From Capronia americana (lineage: Eukaryota > Ascomycota > Eurotiomycetes > Chaetothyriales > Herpotrichiellaceae), in contig JADWQD010000007.1 in the NCBI GenBank assembly GCA_016110215.1, positions 1,980,563 through 2,044,562 on the forward strand: a DNA stretch of 64,000 bases. The letters run 5' to 3'. A program made the position numbers and the translations under genes. Of the stretch, positions 34,754-45,960 are shown in pieces. Positions within the stretch are counted from its first letter, which is position 1. Each line of letters starts with the position of its first letter. Below the pieces are notes generated by a model. It was given only the letters and a program-made list of their open reading frames with translations. It made no database searches and was not told where the DNA came from.

Positions 34754-36466
34754 TCAATCCGTAATCCCCTTCCAGCCGCCTCGTGGCTTGTATCCAATCA
34801 ATCCCTCATCACTGGCAACATCAGCGCCAAGTCTCCCTGTCAAAACACTGGTTTCCACTTCTCGGCCTCGGACGTAGAACGGCTCGAATCCTCCTACGTC
34901 GCCCTTTCCTTTCCTGGTGGCGTCAGTACTTGTGAGCCGCGGACGCTCCCAAACTCGTCTCCCAAACGCGAATTCATGAGTAGGCCGAAACCCACATGCG
35001 GCGCGGTCCAGTGAGAGAAACCATTTTCGTTGGTGAATGGAGTTTATACTGTTTGATGCGCCGGGGTAGGCGTTGGAACGGCGAATGGCTATCTCATCGG
35101 TCGTTTCGGCGGTAGAGTCATCGAGCTGCCTTAAGGAAGGATTTTCAGCTGAAAGAGCGATGCCCGGTGTCACGGGGTTGGTAGGGGCTGGAGAATAGGT
35201 ATATGCTGAGGAGCTTGGACGCAGGACCTGAACCTGAGATTCCGGCTGGGCGATTGGATTGGAAAGCGTAGTGGTCAATGGTGGTTGAGACTGAGCATGG
35301 GTGGTTGAATTGGAGCGCCTTGGTGGCGGGGGGGACGCGGTGCGTAAAAGGGAAGATACATTTCGCTTCAGTTTGGGGGATTTCTTCCGCCTCAGGGAAT
35401 GTTCGAGGCTGTCGGAACTTGTTCCTGTCGGACTAGGGGCGCCGTGGAGAGATGTACCATTGCTCTCAATCTCTGCAGCCGGAGAGGGTGGCCTGCTCGA
35501 ATCTGACGAGGTTTCCATCTCCGCTACCTGGGATTTCCGTTTTACCCTCGGGTTAGAAGACGTATTGCTGGTACTGATCGTCCTTCGTCGCTTGAAGCCG
35601 GGAGCATTGGGCTGTCCAACTCGATTATTGTCCCCCAGAAGTCTGATGCTAACGGTGTAATCCTTCGGTAAGCGCGTACCGTTGAGTCGGAGCTTGATCT
35701 TCCGGTTTTGAAAAGCCCGGTGGAGTTTCTGTGGTTCGGATTCTGCTTCTCCCTTTGCGACGAGGTCGTTGTCTGTGTCCGACTCTGACCCTTCAGAAGC
35801 GGTGGCCTCGCCCGCGCTAGTGTTTTTGTTCGATGTATCGTACGGGATTACCTCGTACTCACCTGTGTCCCACAGAAGCATCGTTCCTGTTTCATAGGAA
35901 GCAGTCTCGATGAGATGATTCCACAGATTATGCACTCTGGTCTCAATGGCATAGCGATTCAGTCTTCGACTGTTCGGGTCTCCAGGAAGGCCATACGGCA
36001 AGGCAAAGCTGATCGAGCTGGTTGCGTTGCATTGCAGACGCAGATCGTAGTGAGTGCCCGCAATGGGATGGTCATGTTGGTGCACAACAAAATGATGGCC
36101 TCTCTCATGCTGGTTGCGATGATAAAGTGCTAGCCAGTTGGAGTGGGACAATCTGGGTTGCCTTTCCACTTGCGGGCGGGTAGCTGCCAGCAGCTTGGAG
36201 GAAAAGAATGATACATGGTCCTCTAAGTCAACTTCACCAGCTTCAACCTGTGCGGTGTCTGATTTGGTCGTTAACTTTGTCGTGAGCCCGCTATCGGCTT
36301 TGGATTTGCGGTTACGCTGACGATGTGGATTGATCGGAGGCGGAGATACAGATCGCTTGAGGGAAGCTGGCGAGGAGAGATTTACTACCCCAGACTTGCT
36401 CTCGAACTTGATAGGCGAGCGCTCTGTACGAGTAGGCGTGTTAGTCGTCTGCTCCTTCATTAACAC
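34754..36466 (-). CDS. DNA ligase D-type 3'-phosphoesterase domain protein (LigD_N)
   Basis: Single exon, 570 residues. After a basic, Ser/Pro-rich N-terminus, residues about 115-215 match the bacterial LigD 3'-phosphoesterase: HHFVVHQHDHPIAGTHYDLRLQ-type segment, then SFALPYGLPGDPNSRRL and AIETRVHN. The first segment contains the His, Asp and Arg positions used for metal and phosphate binding in LigD. In bacteria the domain trims 3' phosphates and ribonucleotides at breaks before end joining. Here there is no ligase or polymerase domain; a Ser/Pro-rich linker leads to a C-terminal segment (WFLSLDRAACGF ... EGLIGYKPRGGW) that I recall as conserved in fungal homologues. A nuclear end-processing role is plausible but inferred. 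Confidence 0.85.
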   Translation of the reverse strand: MLMKEQTTNTPTRTERSPIKFESKSGVVNLSSPASLKRSVSPPPINPHRQRNRKSKADSGLTTKLTTKSDTAQVEAGEVDLEDHVSFFSSKLLAATRPQVERQPRLSHSNWLALYHRNQHERGHHFVVHQHDHPIAGTHYDLRLQCNATSSISFALPYGLPGDPNSRRLNRYAIETRVHNLWNHLIETASYETGTMLLWDTGEYEVIPYDTSNKNTSAGEATASEGSESDTDNDLVAKGEAESEPQKLHRAFQNRKIKLRLNGTRLPKDYTVSIRLLGDNNRVGQPNAPGFKRRRTISTSNTSSNPRVKRKSQVAEMETSSDSSRPPSPAAEIESNGTSLHGAPSPTGTSSDSLEHSLRRKKSPKLKRNVSSLLRTASPPPPRRSNSTTHAQSQPPLTTTLSNPIAQPESQVQVLRPSSSAYTYSPAPTNPVTPGIALSAENPSLRQLDDSTAETTDEIAIRRSNAYPGASNSINSIHQRKWFLSLDRAACGFRPTHEFAFGRRVWERPRLTSTDATRKGKGDVGGFEPFYVRGREVETSVLTGRLGADVASDEGLIGYKPRGGWKGITD

Positions 36467-36847
36467 TAGCTCAGCCTAGCAACATGTTGGGCGAGAAATT
36501 CATTGAAGTCGTAGAGGCCAAAGAGGGGAAGTCCGGGGCAACTTGCCATTCGGCTCTCAAAGGCAGTGACGTCACTGTCTACCTCGCTACCGGTGATGAC
36601 AAAGATGAGGAAGGGGAGCTGATTGGATAGAACCATGGGGTATTTCCGCGCTGCTCTTCACACAGTCTTTCGCTTACCAAAGGATTGGAAAACACTCCCC
36701 AGTCACTTACTACACGGCGTTTGCCATTTTGTCCACTGACCGGTTACTGACCAAGTCTGCTATAATGCGTTCAGCGGCTGTTCTGGACGCGTCCACTATG
36801 CTCTTCCGAAGCTCGAGGTTCAAGTATATAGCTTTCCTTTCAGCTCA
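36467..36847. promoter_or_regulatory. Divergent promoter region (3'-phosphoesterase protein / pirin)
   Basis: 381 bp between divergent start codons. AAGTATATAG near 36821-36830 is a possible TATA element for the pirin gene. No coding sequence. Confidence 0.45.
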
Positions 36848-37882
36848 ATGTTTTCCAACTTGCTCCATCAAAAATCCACTCTCATCACAACTACAGTAAC
36901 AGCACTCCTCACAGCAGTCACAGCGATATTCATGCTTAGCAGCAACAACACCACCACCACAAACACAAACGCCCAAGAGAATTCTATGAAAGCAACCTCC
37001 ATCCTCAGAAACATGTCAAACCTATCCCACGCAAAGATCGTCCCTCGCCCGTCGAAAACCAGAGGCGCAGCCAATCATGGCTGGCTCGATACCAAGCACA
37101 CCTTCTCCTTCGCCGGGTGGCATGATCCCAGATACATGAACTATGGTTCCCTCCGCGTACTAAACGAAGACCGGGTCATGCCTGGTGAGGGGTTCCCTAC
37201 ACATTTCCACCAGAACGCCGAGATCTTCTCCTACATTCTGTCGGGTGAATTGACACACCGTGACTCGATGCAAAAGAAGGGTGCAGAAAGCGACGACAAG
37301 AACAAATTCTTCCGATTACACCGCGGGGACGTCCAATTTACCACCGGCGGCAGGGGCATCTCTCACAGCGAATACAACGAGCACGACAAGGATTGGGTTC
37401 ACTTCTTGCAAATCTGGGCATTGCCCTGGAAGAGAAATCTGCCGCCCATCTATCATACCAGCACATTCGGCGACGAGGACAAGCGACAGGGCTTTGTCAC
37501 CATCATCACTCCTCTAAAGGCGGGTCCCAAGGCCACATTGGAGGAAGAGAAGGCGGCAGTCCCAACCAAGGAGGGTACCATACCCATCCATGCAGATCTC
37601 GTTTTCAGTGCTGGTATAATCCCGACTGGCGGCGCATTCAACTATACGGTTGGGGGCGGTGATTTAGTCACATCCAAATTCGACCGCAAGGTGTACATCC
37701 ACTTTCCCGAAATGAAGGGTGGAAAGGCCAAGATCAGGCTAGACGGCCGAGAAGATGCCATCCTCAAGGAAGGAGATGGTGCATACGTGAGTCATGTCAA
37801 TGCAGGTGACGTGCTCAGGGTCGAAAGCATAGGAGAGGCAGAAGCAGAGGTTGTGGTGATTGACAGTGCCAACGACGAGTAA
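36848..37882 (+). CDS. Pirin family protein
   Basis: Single exon, 344 residues. The bicupin is clear: HGWLDTKHTFSFAGW, then the iron-site motifs THFHQNAEIFSYILSG and GRGISHSEYNEHD, equivalent to the two His of H-x-H plus the later His and Glu of human pirin. The C-terminal pirin domain follows (VFSAGIIPTGG, YIHFPEMKGGKA). Pirins are Fe(II) proteins, either quercetinase-like or nuclear cofactors. The first about 46 residues are unusual: a hydrophobic segment (LITTTVTALLTAVTAIFML) precedes an Asn/Thr run. Translation may instead start at the ATG at 36986 or 37013, giving an ordinary cytosolic pirin. Confidence 0.92.
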   Translation: MFSNLLHQKSTLITTTVTALLTAVTAIFMLSSNNTTTTNTNAQENSMKATSILRNMSNLSHAKIVPRPSKTRGAANHGWLDTKHTFSFAGWHDPRYMNYGSLRVLNEDRVMPGEGFPTHFHQNAEIFSYILSGELTHRDSMQKKGAESDDKNKFFRLHRGDVQFTTGGRGISHSEYNEHDKDWVHFLQIWALPWKRNLPPIYHTSTFGDEDKRQGFVTIITPLKAGPKATLEEEKAAVPTKEGTIPIHADLVFSAGIIPTGGAFNYTVGGGDLVTSKFDRKVYIHFPEMKGGKAKIRLDGREDAILKEGDGAYVSHVNAGDVLRVESIGEAEAEVVVIDSANDE

Positions 37883-38749
37883 AAGTCAAAAGTTGTCGTG
37901 CTGCTCCGTCTTGAGGGAGATTGGAAAATTGGGTCATCTGTTGGCAGAGCAATTATGTAGAGCGAGGAGTTAAATGGATCTATCTGCCACAAATCAATTT
38001 CTCATATTAATCCTGGCAGACTTCCTGCGTCTATCTGGTCTATTTAGCATCTACGGTGTACCTCGTACCCGGTACTCGTAAGTCTGCGAGGAGTCACACC
38101 GGCAACCACCTTGTTTGCATTTCCAAGTGAGTCATCGTGAACGGATCTGCAAAGAGGCGGAGCACTGAAGCAGCCGGCATAGAGCTGGATGCTGGTTACC
38201 TACCAATGGCCGTCGAGCGGACCAAGCAACAAAGGCCGCTCTCTCGCCAATCTCCGTGTGCAGGTCACCGTGTTCGCATTGGACCCTCCGAACGCGACTC
38301 GGTTCCCCCAACATCAAATGTGCCCAGCTGTGCGACGGACGGGGCTGTCTTAGAATCAAAGCGTAACCCGAGTTGATAAAGGCAGGCGCCAGGCTCCAGC
38401 ACCCAACAGCTGCAAACTACCTTCAAGCTCTTGGACCTCGAAGCTGCGTGAACACAGCATCAAGCTTCGGACCTCTAGACACGTATTCGGGTTGAATCCT
38501 GTGTGTACTCGTACGAGTACTCGTACCGACAGGAAGCCGTGCCGGCGGCGATCGTCATAAATCTCCGCTTCGCTTTTCTCTTGTGATAGCGACAAATTAT
38601 TTGCGACTGATTTCTGAGACAAACAACTTCTTCAATACCCACGTCCTCTTCTCGGCTCAGGACTTGTTCTCATGAACAGGATGCCTCGAAGCCACTCAAC
38701 CCCATAACTGTAACAACAGCCGGTCTGGGGAAATTCAGCTGTCAACAGC
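37883..38749. other. Intergenic region: pirin 3' end and ABC transporter promoter
   Basis: About 870 bp without a supported gene. Contains two GTAC/CTCG-rich palindromic stretches (38058-38080 and 38505-38526). Confidence 0.5.
38505..38526. repeat. Palindromic GTACTCGTACGAGTAC element
   Basis: The 16-bp core at 38505-38520 is a perfect inverted repeat and is extended by another CTCGTAC unit. Related stretches occur at 1148-1174, 38058-38080 and 44547-44558, all intergenic. It could be a dispersed small repeat or a protein-binding palindrome. Confidence 0.65.
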
Positions 38750-41700
38750 ATGGCGTTACATCATACATCCACGTCAGTCGCAATTTCGATAGCCTGCCTC
38801 GCTGTTGTTGCCATTTTATCAGCCCCAGCTGCTGGCCAACTCTTCACTCGGCTTCGAGCGCGGAAGAAGCAGTATGCGCAGCTATCGAATCGCTACGAAG
38901 ACAAGGACGGAGTTGCGACGGAGGAGTCAGAACAGGCATATTCCGATGTGATTCCTCGACTAATATTAATCTTGATCTCTATTGTCGCTTGTGGGGTTGC
39001 TTTGGCAACTGCGATTCTCACCACTACTCGCTCACATCTGCCTCTCAGTCTCGAGCAATGGCTGCAGTTCGCAACTTGGGTAAGAACTGCCACACGGTCA
39101 TTCGTCACGGATCACGTTGTCTGACATCTGCTAGTTGCTTGTTCTGTTCCAAGCGGCCACCATATACGTTACGCCATCTTCCACTCGGCGCTACAGGCTC
39201 GGAATATTCTCTAGCTTTTCAGCCTTGTCTATCGCCATTGCTGTGGCGGTGGAAAACATCTCTCTTTGGCAAGCCAAATCCAGCCCACTCCCACGAAACA
39301 TCCACGTCACCCTCTCCATCATACTATTTGCTGCGGGCATTAGTATTGCCTTGGCCAGCCTGTGTATCCCTCGGCGACCGGATGTTTACTGGAATGAGCA
39401 AATTGTCGACCGAGAAAAGACGGTGTCGCTCTTGTCCAAACTGACGTTTTCGTGGGCTGGTCCGATACTCTCCTTCGCGGCGAAGAACAAGGGACTCGAC
39501 TATGACGATTTGCACGAGATAGACCACGAGAACCGTTCTCGAGAACTGAGCCGAGAATTCGAGGCGGTCGGCCGAAAAGACAAGCTATGGAAGACTATCT
39601 TTTGGTCACGCAAATGGGTGTTCATTCAACAGTGGATCCTCCAAGCGACTTGCTCCATCACAGACTTCCTGCCACAAATCGTTCTCTATTTTGTCCTCAA
39701 AACGCTCGAACAGCGTGACGAGGGCAAGGACGTAGCTTTTACGTCTTGGTTATTGGTTTTCGGTCTTGGCTTGGCCATTACCTTTTCAAACTGGATTGAG
39801 GCATGGATGTTTTTCATCACCTTCATGAAAATCGGTGTTCCAATTTACGAGCAATTGTCCGCTGTGGTGTTTGGAAAGGCCATCAGACGAAAAGATGTTA
39901 AAGGTACAGGCAAAAAACAGGAGGAGGCGGAGCCCGCCGATGGCGCCTTGAACGGCGGCGCTGTTGTGAATGAAGGCGCTGGCCAGAAGGGCGAAGATCG
40001 AGCTCCGGAAGAGGATGAAGATGCAGACTTTCAAAAGTCTAAACAAAGCACGATAAATCTGGTTGGAGTTGACTCTAAACGCATCGCCGACTTTGCTACG
40101 TTCAACTACATCTTCCTTGGATCTGCTATCAAGTTAATTTTCGCCATCAGCTTCTTGTCTAAATTGATAGGGCCGATCCCTCTGCTTGCTGGGCTGGCCG
40201 CCCCGGCTCTCATCACGCCGATCAACATCATAGCCGCCAAACGATACGCAACGGCTCAAGACGATCTTATGAAGTACCGGGACCAGAAGATGGCAGTGGT
40301 CACTGAAGCCCTCCAAGGTATCCGTCAGATCAAGTTCAGCGCCTTGGAGAGAAATTGGTACGACAAGATCCAGGAAACGCGAAGAAGGGAGTTGAAGACG
40401 CAGTGGCAGGTGTTCGTGTACGACACCACGCTGATTAGCATTTGGATCTTCGGTCCCGTTATGCTCGCAGCCATATCCTTAACGACCTATGTACTCATCT
40501 ACAAGCAATTGACGGCGTCGGTGGCTTTCACGACAATTTCGGTCTTTGAAGCCATCGAAATGACACTTGCTATTATCCCGGAAATGATAACGGATCTTCT
40601 TGACGCCATTGTCTCAGCGAAGAGGGTTCAAGAGTATCTTGATGCGCCTGAGCGGATTGAAAGCACCAAGCCCGGCGAGGCCGTGGCATTTAAAAGCACT
40701 ACAATCGCTTGGCCATCAGACGACCCGGAGAACGAAGACAACCAGTTCACGTTACGCAGTTTGAACCTCGCATTTCCGAAGAAGGAGTTGAGTGTGATTT
40801 CGGGCCGGACAGGATCTGGGAAGAGCTTGTTGCTAGCATCAATCATTGGGGAGGCCGATATTCTCGACGGTGAACTCCTCGTGCCCAAGCCACCACCTTC
40901 CGCTCAACGTTATGACGCTCAAGCCAACCGAAAGAATTGGATGATTGAGTCCTCCATTGCGTTTGTGGCTCAGATCCCGTGGATCGAGAATGCTACCATA
41001 CGGGACAATATCCTCTTCGGCCTGCCCCTGGACAATGACCGCTACCAGAAAGTTCTCAGTGCATGCGCTTTGACGAAAGATTTGGAAATGTTGCAAGACG
41101 GAGAGCTCACCGACATCGGCGCTAACGGTATCAATCTCAGCGGCGGACAGAAATGGCGAGTCTCGTTTGCGCGTGCCTTGTATTCGAGAGCGGGAATTCT
41201 TGTTCTGGATGACATCTTCTCGGCAGTAGACGCCCATGTTGGACGACACTTATTCGAGCAGGCACTAACTGGAGAGCTGGGGCAGGGCAGGACCAGAATC
41301 CTGGTCACGCACCACGTTGCTCTGTGCCTACCGCGAACGAACTACAGTGTGCTTCTCTCAAACGGCACCGTTGAGGTGGAAGGCAGAACCGAAGAATTAC
41401 GTCGAAGCGGGAAACTCAAGTCTATCCTCGCACAGGATATCGACGAGCAACGAAGAGATGAGGACGAGGCCGTCGAGAATCAGCCGAACCAACATCTCGC
41501 TGTCGATGATGGAGGTGGCCTTCAGAAACTGTTAACCAACCAGTCGCGCCGGTCGAGGAGAAAATCCGCCCTCAGTGATGCTGGCGACAACCTCAGGCGC
41601 CGTCAATCACGCGCGAGTATGGCCGAAGCGAAACCGAACGGTGACCCGCCCAAGAAGTTCACCGAGGAAGAAACCCGTGAGACGGGCGCGATCAAATATC

Positions 41701-43748
41701 GGATCTATGCAGCGTACATCAGAGCCTGCGGCGGCTTCAGCTACTGGCTGGGGATTTTGGCAATTTTCGCTGTGTGGGTTGCTGTATATCTGGCAAGGTC
41801 GTATTGGATCAGCGTGTGGACGAGATCATACCGCACAGAGTCCGACCATTTCTTCCAACCCAGTCTTGTCCAGCAAGGACTTGGGAGCGCCTACTATCGC
41901 ATCCACTCTCAACTGTCCAGTGCAGCCATCGATACGAACCTCCGATACTATTTGGGCGTCTATCTCGGTATCTCCCTCGCTGCTTGGTTGATTGGGACGG
42001 TACGCTACTTCTGCGTTTTCGTCCTCTCGATCCGCGCATCCAAGATCCTTTTTGAACGACTTGCATTCGCCATACTCCGAGCGCCTCTACGCTGGCTCGA
42101 CACTGTGCCCGTGGGACGAGTCCTCAACCGCTTCACCTCGGATTTTAACATGTTGGATTCTCGCATCTCCATGGACCTTGCGTTCATGCTGCACAACATG
42201 ATGCATGTTCTTTCTGTGGTAATTGCGGGACTGTTTGTATCGCCGTTCATGATCGTCTTTGCAGCTGCACTCCTCTCGATCTCGATGTACTACGCCTTGC
42301 GCTACCTTGCCGGTGCAAGAGAGGTGAAGAGATTGGAAAGCAACGCCAAATCACCCGTTTTTGAACAATTTGGATCCGTTCTCATGGGGATCGGTACAAT
42401 CCGCGCCTTCGACAAGTCCGATGCCTACTTGGACAAGATGTATGCAAGAATCGACAAGCATTGCCGTGCATACTGGCATCTCTGGCTCTTCAATCGTTGG
42501 ATGGGATGGCGACTGAACATGGTGGGTGCGATCTTTGCTGCAATCACTGCAGCACTGATTGTATCGATTACCACGATTGATTCTAGCCTGGCGGGCTTCG
42601 CTCTAAGTTTCGCGCTCGGCCTGAGCGAAGGCGTGATTTGGTTCTTGCGTCAATACTCGAACGTCGAGCTGGATATGAATGCCACGGAGAGGATTGTCGA
42701 ATACAGCAATATTACGATCGAGGATCAGGGTGGTGTGGATGCGCCTGCGGCGTGGCCTACAGAGGGAAATCTCGAGGTGAATGACCTTGTAGTCAGCTAT
42801 GCGCCAGACCTACCGCCGGTTCTACGCGGCTTGACTTTTAGTGTGGCGAGGAATCAACGCGTTGGTGTCGTTGGAAGAACTGGAGCCGGCAAATCTTCCT
42901 TGACGCTTGCTTTGTTCCGATTCCTGGAGGCAAGGAGCGGAAGTATCCACATTGACGGGGTGGATATCTCAAAGATCAAGTTGTACGACCTGCGTTCGAG
43001 ACTGGCGATCATCCCTCAAGATCCTGTGCTCTTCTCGGGCACTGTGCGGAGTAATCTTGACCCCTTCGATCAGCAGACCGATGAAGAGTTAAGGGAAGCC
43101 TTAGCACGGGTCCATCTCATCCCCCTGGCGTCGTTGACGACATCCGGAGCTGCAAGCGGTAACGCAACCCCTCGGCCGCCAAACTTGCAGCAGCCCAGCC
43201 AAAGCGCGACCGACCACCCCGCTGCCCCAGCTCAAGACGCTCCCACGGACACCAACAGGAACATCTTCCGCTCCCTGTCCTCTAGAATTTCTGAAGGTGG
43301 TCTGAACTTGTCCCAGGGTCAGCGCCAGCTGCTCTGCCTCGCCCGGGCTATCGTCTCCCGGCCGAAAATCATGGTCCTCGACGAAGCAACCTCGGCAGTC
43401 GACATGGAAACCGATGCACTCATACAGAGGAGTATTCGAGAGGAATTCACGGACAGTACGCTCATTGTGATCGCGCATCGGTTAAGCACGATTGCGGATT
43501 TCGATCGTATTTTGGTGCTAGGGGAGGGGAAGGTGCTTGAATATGATAGCCCGGCAGCATTGATGAGACGGGAAGCTGGTGTATTCAGGGAGATGGTGGA
43601 GACGAGTGGGGAACGAGGTGAGTTGGAGAGGATTATCGGGGTCAAGACGCAGGAGGGTGAAGGGAGCGACCGGGAGAATGCGAATGGAGGTAAGACCACC
43701 AGCGGAGGTGGAGAGGACGAGGGAGACGAAAGAGGGTGGAGTATCTAA
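38750..43748 (+). CDS. Full-length ABC transporter, ABCC/MRP family
   Basis: Exons 38750-39079 and 39135-43748 give 1647 residues. The first 200 residues hold about five hydrophobic segments (a TMD0). Then come TMD1, NBD1, TMD2 and NBD2. NBD1 has Walker A GRTGSGKS, signature NLSGGQ and Walker B LVLDDIFSAVD; NBD2 has GRTGAGKS, NLSQGQ and MVLDEATSAVD. The Asp in place of the catalytic Glu after NBD1 Walker B is the normal ABCC asymmetry, leaving one competent ATPase site. NBD2 carries an extra Ala/Pro/Gln-rich insert of about 40 residues before its signature. Relatives export glutathione conjugates and organic anions at the vacuole or plasma membrane. Substrate unknown. Confidence 0.95.
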
Positions 43749-44646
43749 AATGCTGGGGCAATGAAGGGCCTGCTTCCCTAGCAAGATCCAGAAGAGAAGC
43801 CATTCTAATGCTTCTTGTAGCCGGACAAGGATGTACATAGACAGAAAAGGAACAACATACCAAAAGGCGTTTGAGGCGTGGCTTATCATACCGTCCATCT
43901 TCGTATATCACGCATCTGGCACGGACTCTGCCCATCAAAGAAAGCAGCCAAGAGAGCTCTGGCCGTTAGAGGGGGACCGTGTAGCAGTTGGCAGCTGAAG
44001 GATTCACGTCGTACATTAAGGAGGACAGGGGCTGTACAGATTAAATTGATCTTTCCCCTTCTTCCGATCTAATATCACAAACAAGCCATGTGCTTGGAAT
44101 TCAAAGGCCACGCGTGCAGCAAGATGAAGTAACCGCGCTATGGCCAATCACCGGATGTCATATCGTGGCCAGCTTCCAAGTCGCTATCGCGGAGGGATCA
44201 TGCACCAGGTATGAGTTTGCAGCTTTCCCGAATCGGTAATCTGCGTTCCTCTCCCTCCCAAAGGTGGAGGGGAAGACAATTTCGTTGGTGCCAAGCACAA
44301 AGATGGGGGAAGCCATGGATGTCCGTAAAACAGGCAGGTATCGTTTGGCTCTGTAGCGTGGCGTGACGGAGATTGAATCTTGGGTGTACTGTATTACTTA
44401 TGCCAGTGCTTAGGGGAGTGTGACCTTTGCTTATCCGAATTGGCGTGTCGTTTGTGGTGTGGTTCGAGGCGAAGGCCTGGGTGGGGACACACACCCAGGG
44501 ACGACAGCACTAGGTTGCTGGTATTTCCCAAGTACGAGGAGGAATCACTCGTACGAGGGTTTTGGGATAACGGGGGTTGCCGATGGTCATGTAATAGTAC
44601 TCTCCTGAGGGGCTATCTATATACATAGTACCATGCCGAAGACGTC
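43749..44646. other. Intergenic region between convergent genes
   Basis: About 900 bp between the ABC transporter and the deacetylase-fold gene. No supported gene. Includes a GTACGAG-rich stretch near 44530-44560. Confidence 0.5.
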
Positions 44647-45960
44647 TCAGTTGCGAGGCGGCTGTTTCAGGATCTCACCTGCCGGCGCCGGCATCAATGC
44701 CCCTTCTGGTGGTGGGTTCTTCTTGAAGTCGTCACACATTTGCTCCATCGTCACCCACTCGACGCCTTCGTGCTTGTTGATGTGCTCGATGATTCTGCTT
44801 CAGAGATCAATTTGAGTGCCATTGGGCGGGAGGGTGGCATTTTACCTCTCGTGCATAAGCAGGACATGTGGTCGTCCCGAGACATCTGGGTGGATTGTCA
44901 TTGGGAAGACGAACTCATCGTACTCGCGGTAGTAGTAGTCAAAATGGTCCTACTCGGTCGGGAATCAGCAACGTGGCGGGTTGAAAAGAATAGTGCGTTT
45001 GAAGCAGCTCGAATGATGGATGCGAGAGACATACCTTCCAAATATCCTCGATGTCTCTGGGATTGACCCACCCATGACTGTTGGCCGAGTTTTCTGTCAA
45101 GGCATTTATTTATCAGCAGGTGATCTTTGACGCTGGGAGCTTTCTATCGGCGGGTTCTTCTGCCAACCGGTATCTGGAGCCAGTAACGCAGGGGCTCAAG
45201 CTCACTCACTCATGAACATCATCGGCGGTAGGTCGTCGATGTACCACGAGCCGGGGATTTCGACTAATCCGGTCATTTTGCCCCTGACCAAGGGCTTCAT
45301 CCATTCGGTGGCCTTTTTCGAATAGTCGATCTTGGTCCAGCTGTCACCCGTGCGAAGCCAGTACAACTGACAATCCTCGTGGCCCATGCTGTGGTCGTAC
45401 TCGATACCATAAGACAGGAGCAGTTCGGTACCGGCCTCGCTAACCTCCCACCAGGGCGCCACGCTGCCTCGAGGCGGCTTGCCGCAAAAGTCGGTCAGGA
45501 GGCGGAATGTCTTGTCCAGGACGTCGTGTTGCTGCTCGAAGGTCATGTCCGACGGGTTCTCGTGCGAGTAGCCATGCAGACCGATCTCATGGCCCGCGTC
45601 GCGAACCATCGCACACTCCTCGGGGAATGTCTCAAGAGAGTGACCTGGAATGAACCATGTCGCTTTGATATTGTATTTCTCAAATAATTTCAAGAGCCGA
45701 CGAGTGCCGTGCGTGCCGGCAAAGATGCCTGATCGTACGGAGAACTGGTCAAAATTGGTTCCAAGTGCAGACAGATGAAAACGACTCTCCGTGGTAGAGT
45801 ATAGGGAGTATCCAGAAAGACAGTCAGACAGGGAGGGTAGAGGATCTGACTTACCTCGACTGATGTCGCTGGTTGAATCTTCGCCGCCGTATGAGCCTAA
45901 CCAGCCGGCGACAGCGTCGATATCGACTCCGTAGCCGACGAGGACTCGCTTTTTGCCCAT
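44647..45960 (-). CDS. Polysaccharide deacetylase-fold hydrolase, HpPgdA/cyclic-imide-hydrolase-like
   Basis: Five exons: 45960-45855, 45728-45210, 45093-45035, 44949-44846, 44794-44647, in phase throughout, giving 311 residues. The start at 45960 gives the family opening KKRVLVGYGVDIDAV, with the metal-ligand Asp. The NodB core follows: DISRGIFAG, NIKATWFIPGHS, HEIGLHGYSHEN (the two zinc His as H-x3-H) and RGSVAPWWE. The C-terminus has IPGSWYIDDLPPMMF, NSHGWVNPRDIEDIW, PMTIHPDVSGRP and HVLLMHER. There is no signal peptide, so a wall chitin deacetylase is unlikely. This subgroup includes bacterial enzymes acting on cyclic imides and peptidoglycan. The first intron (126 nt) is frame-neutral and stop-free. 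Confidence 0.88.
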
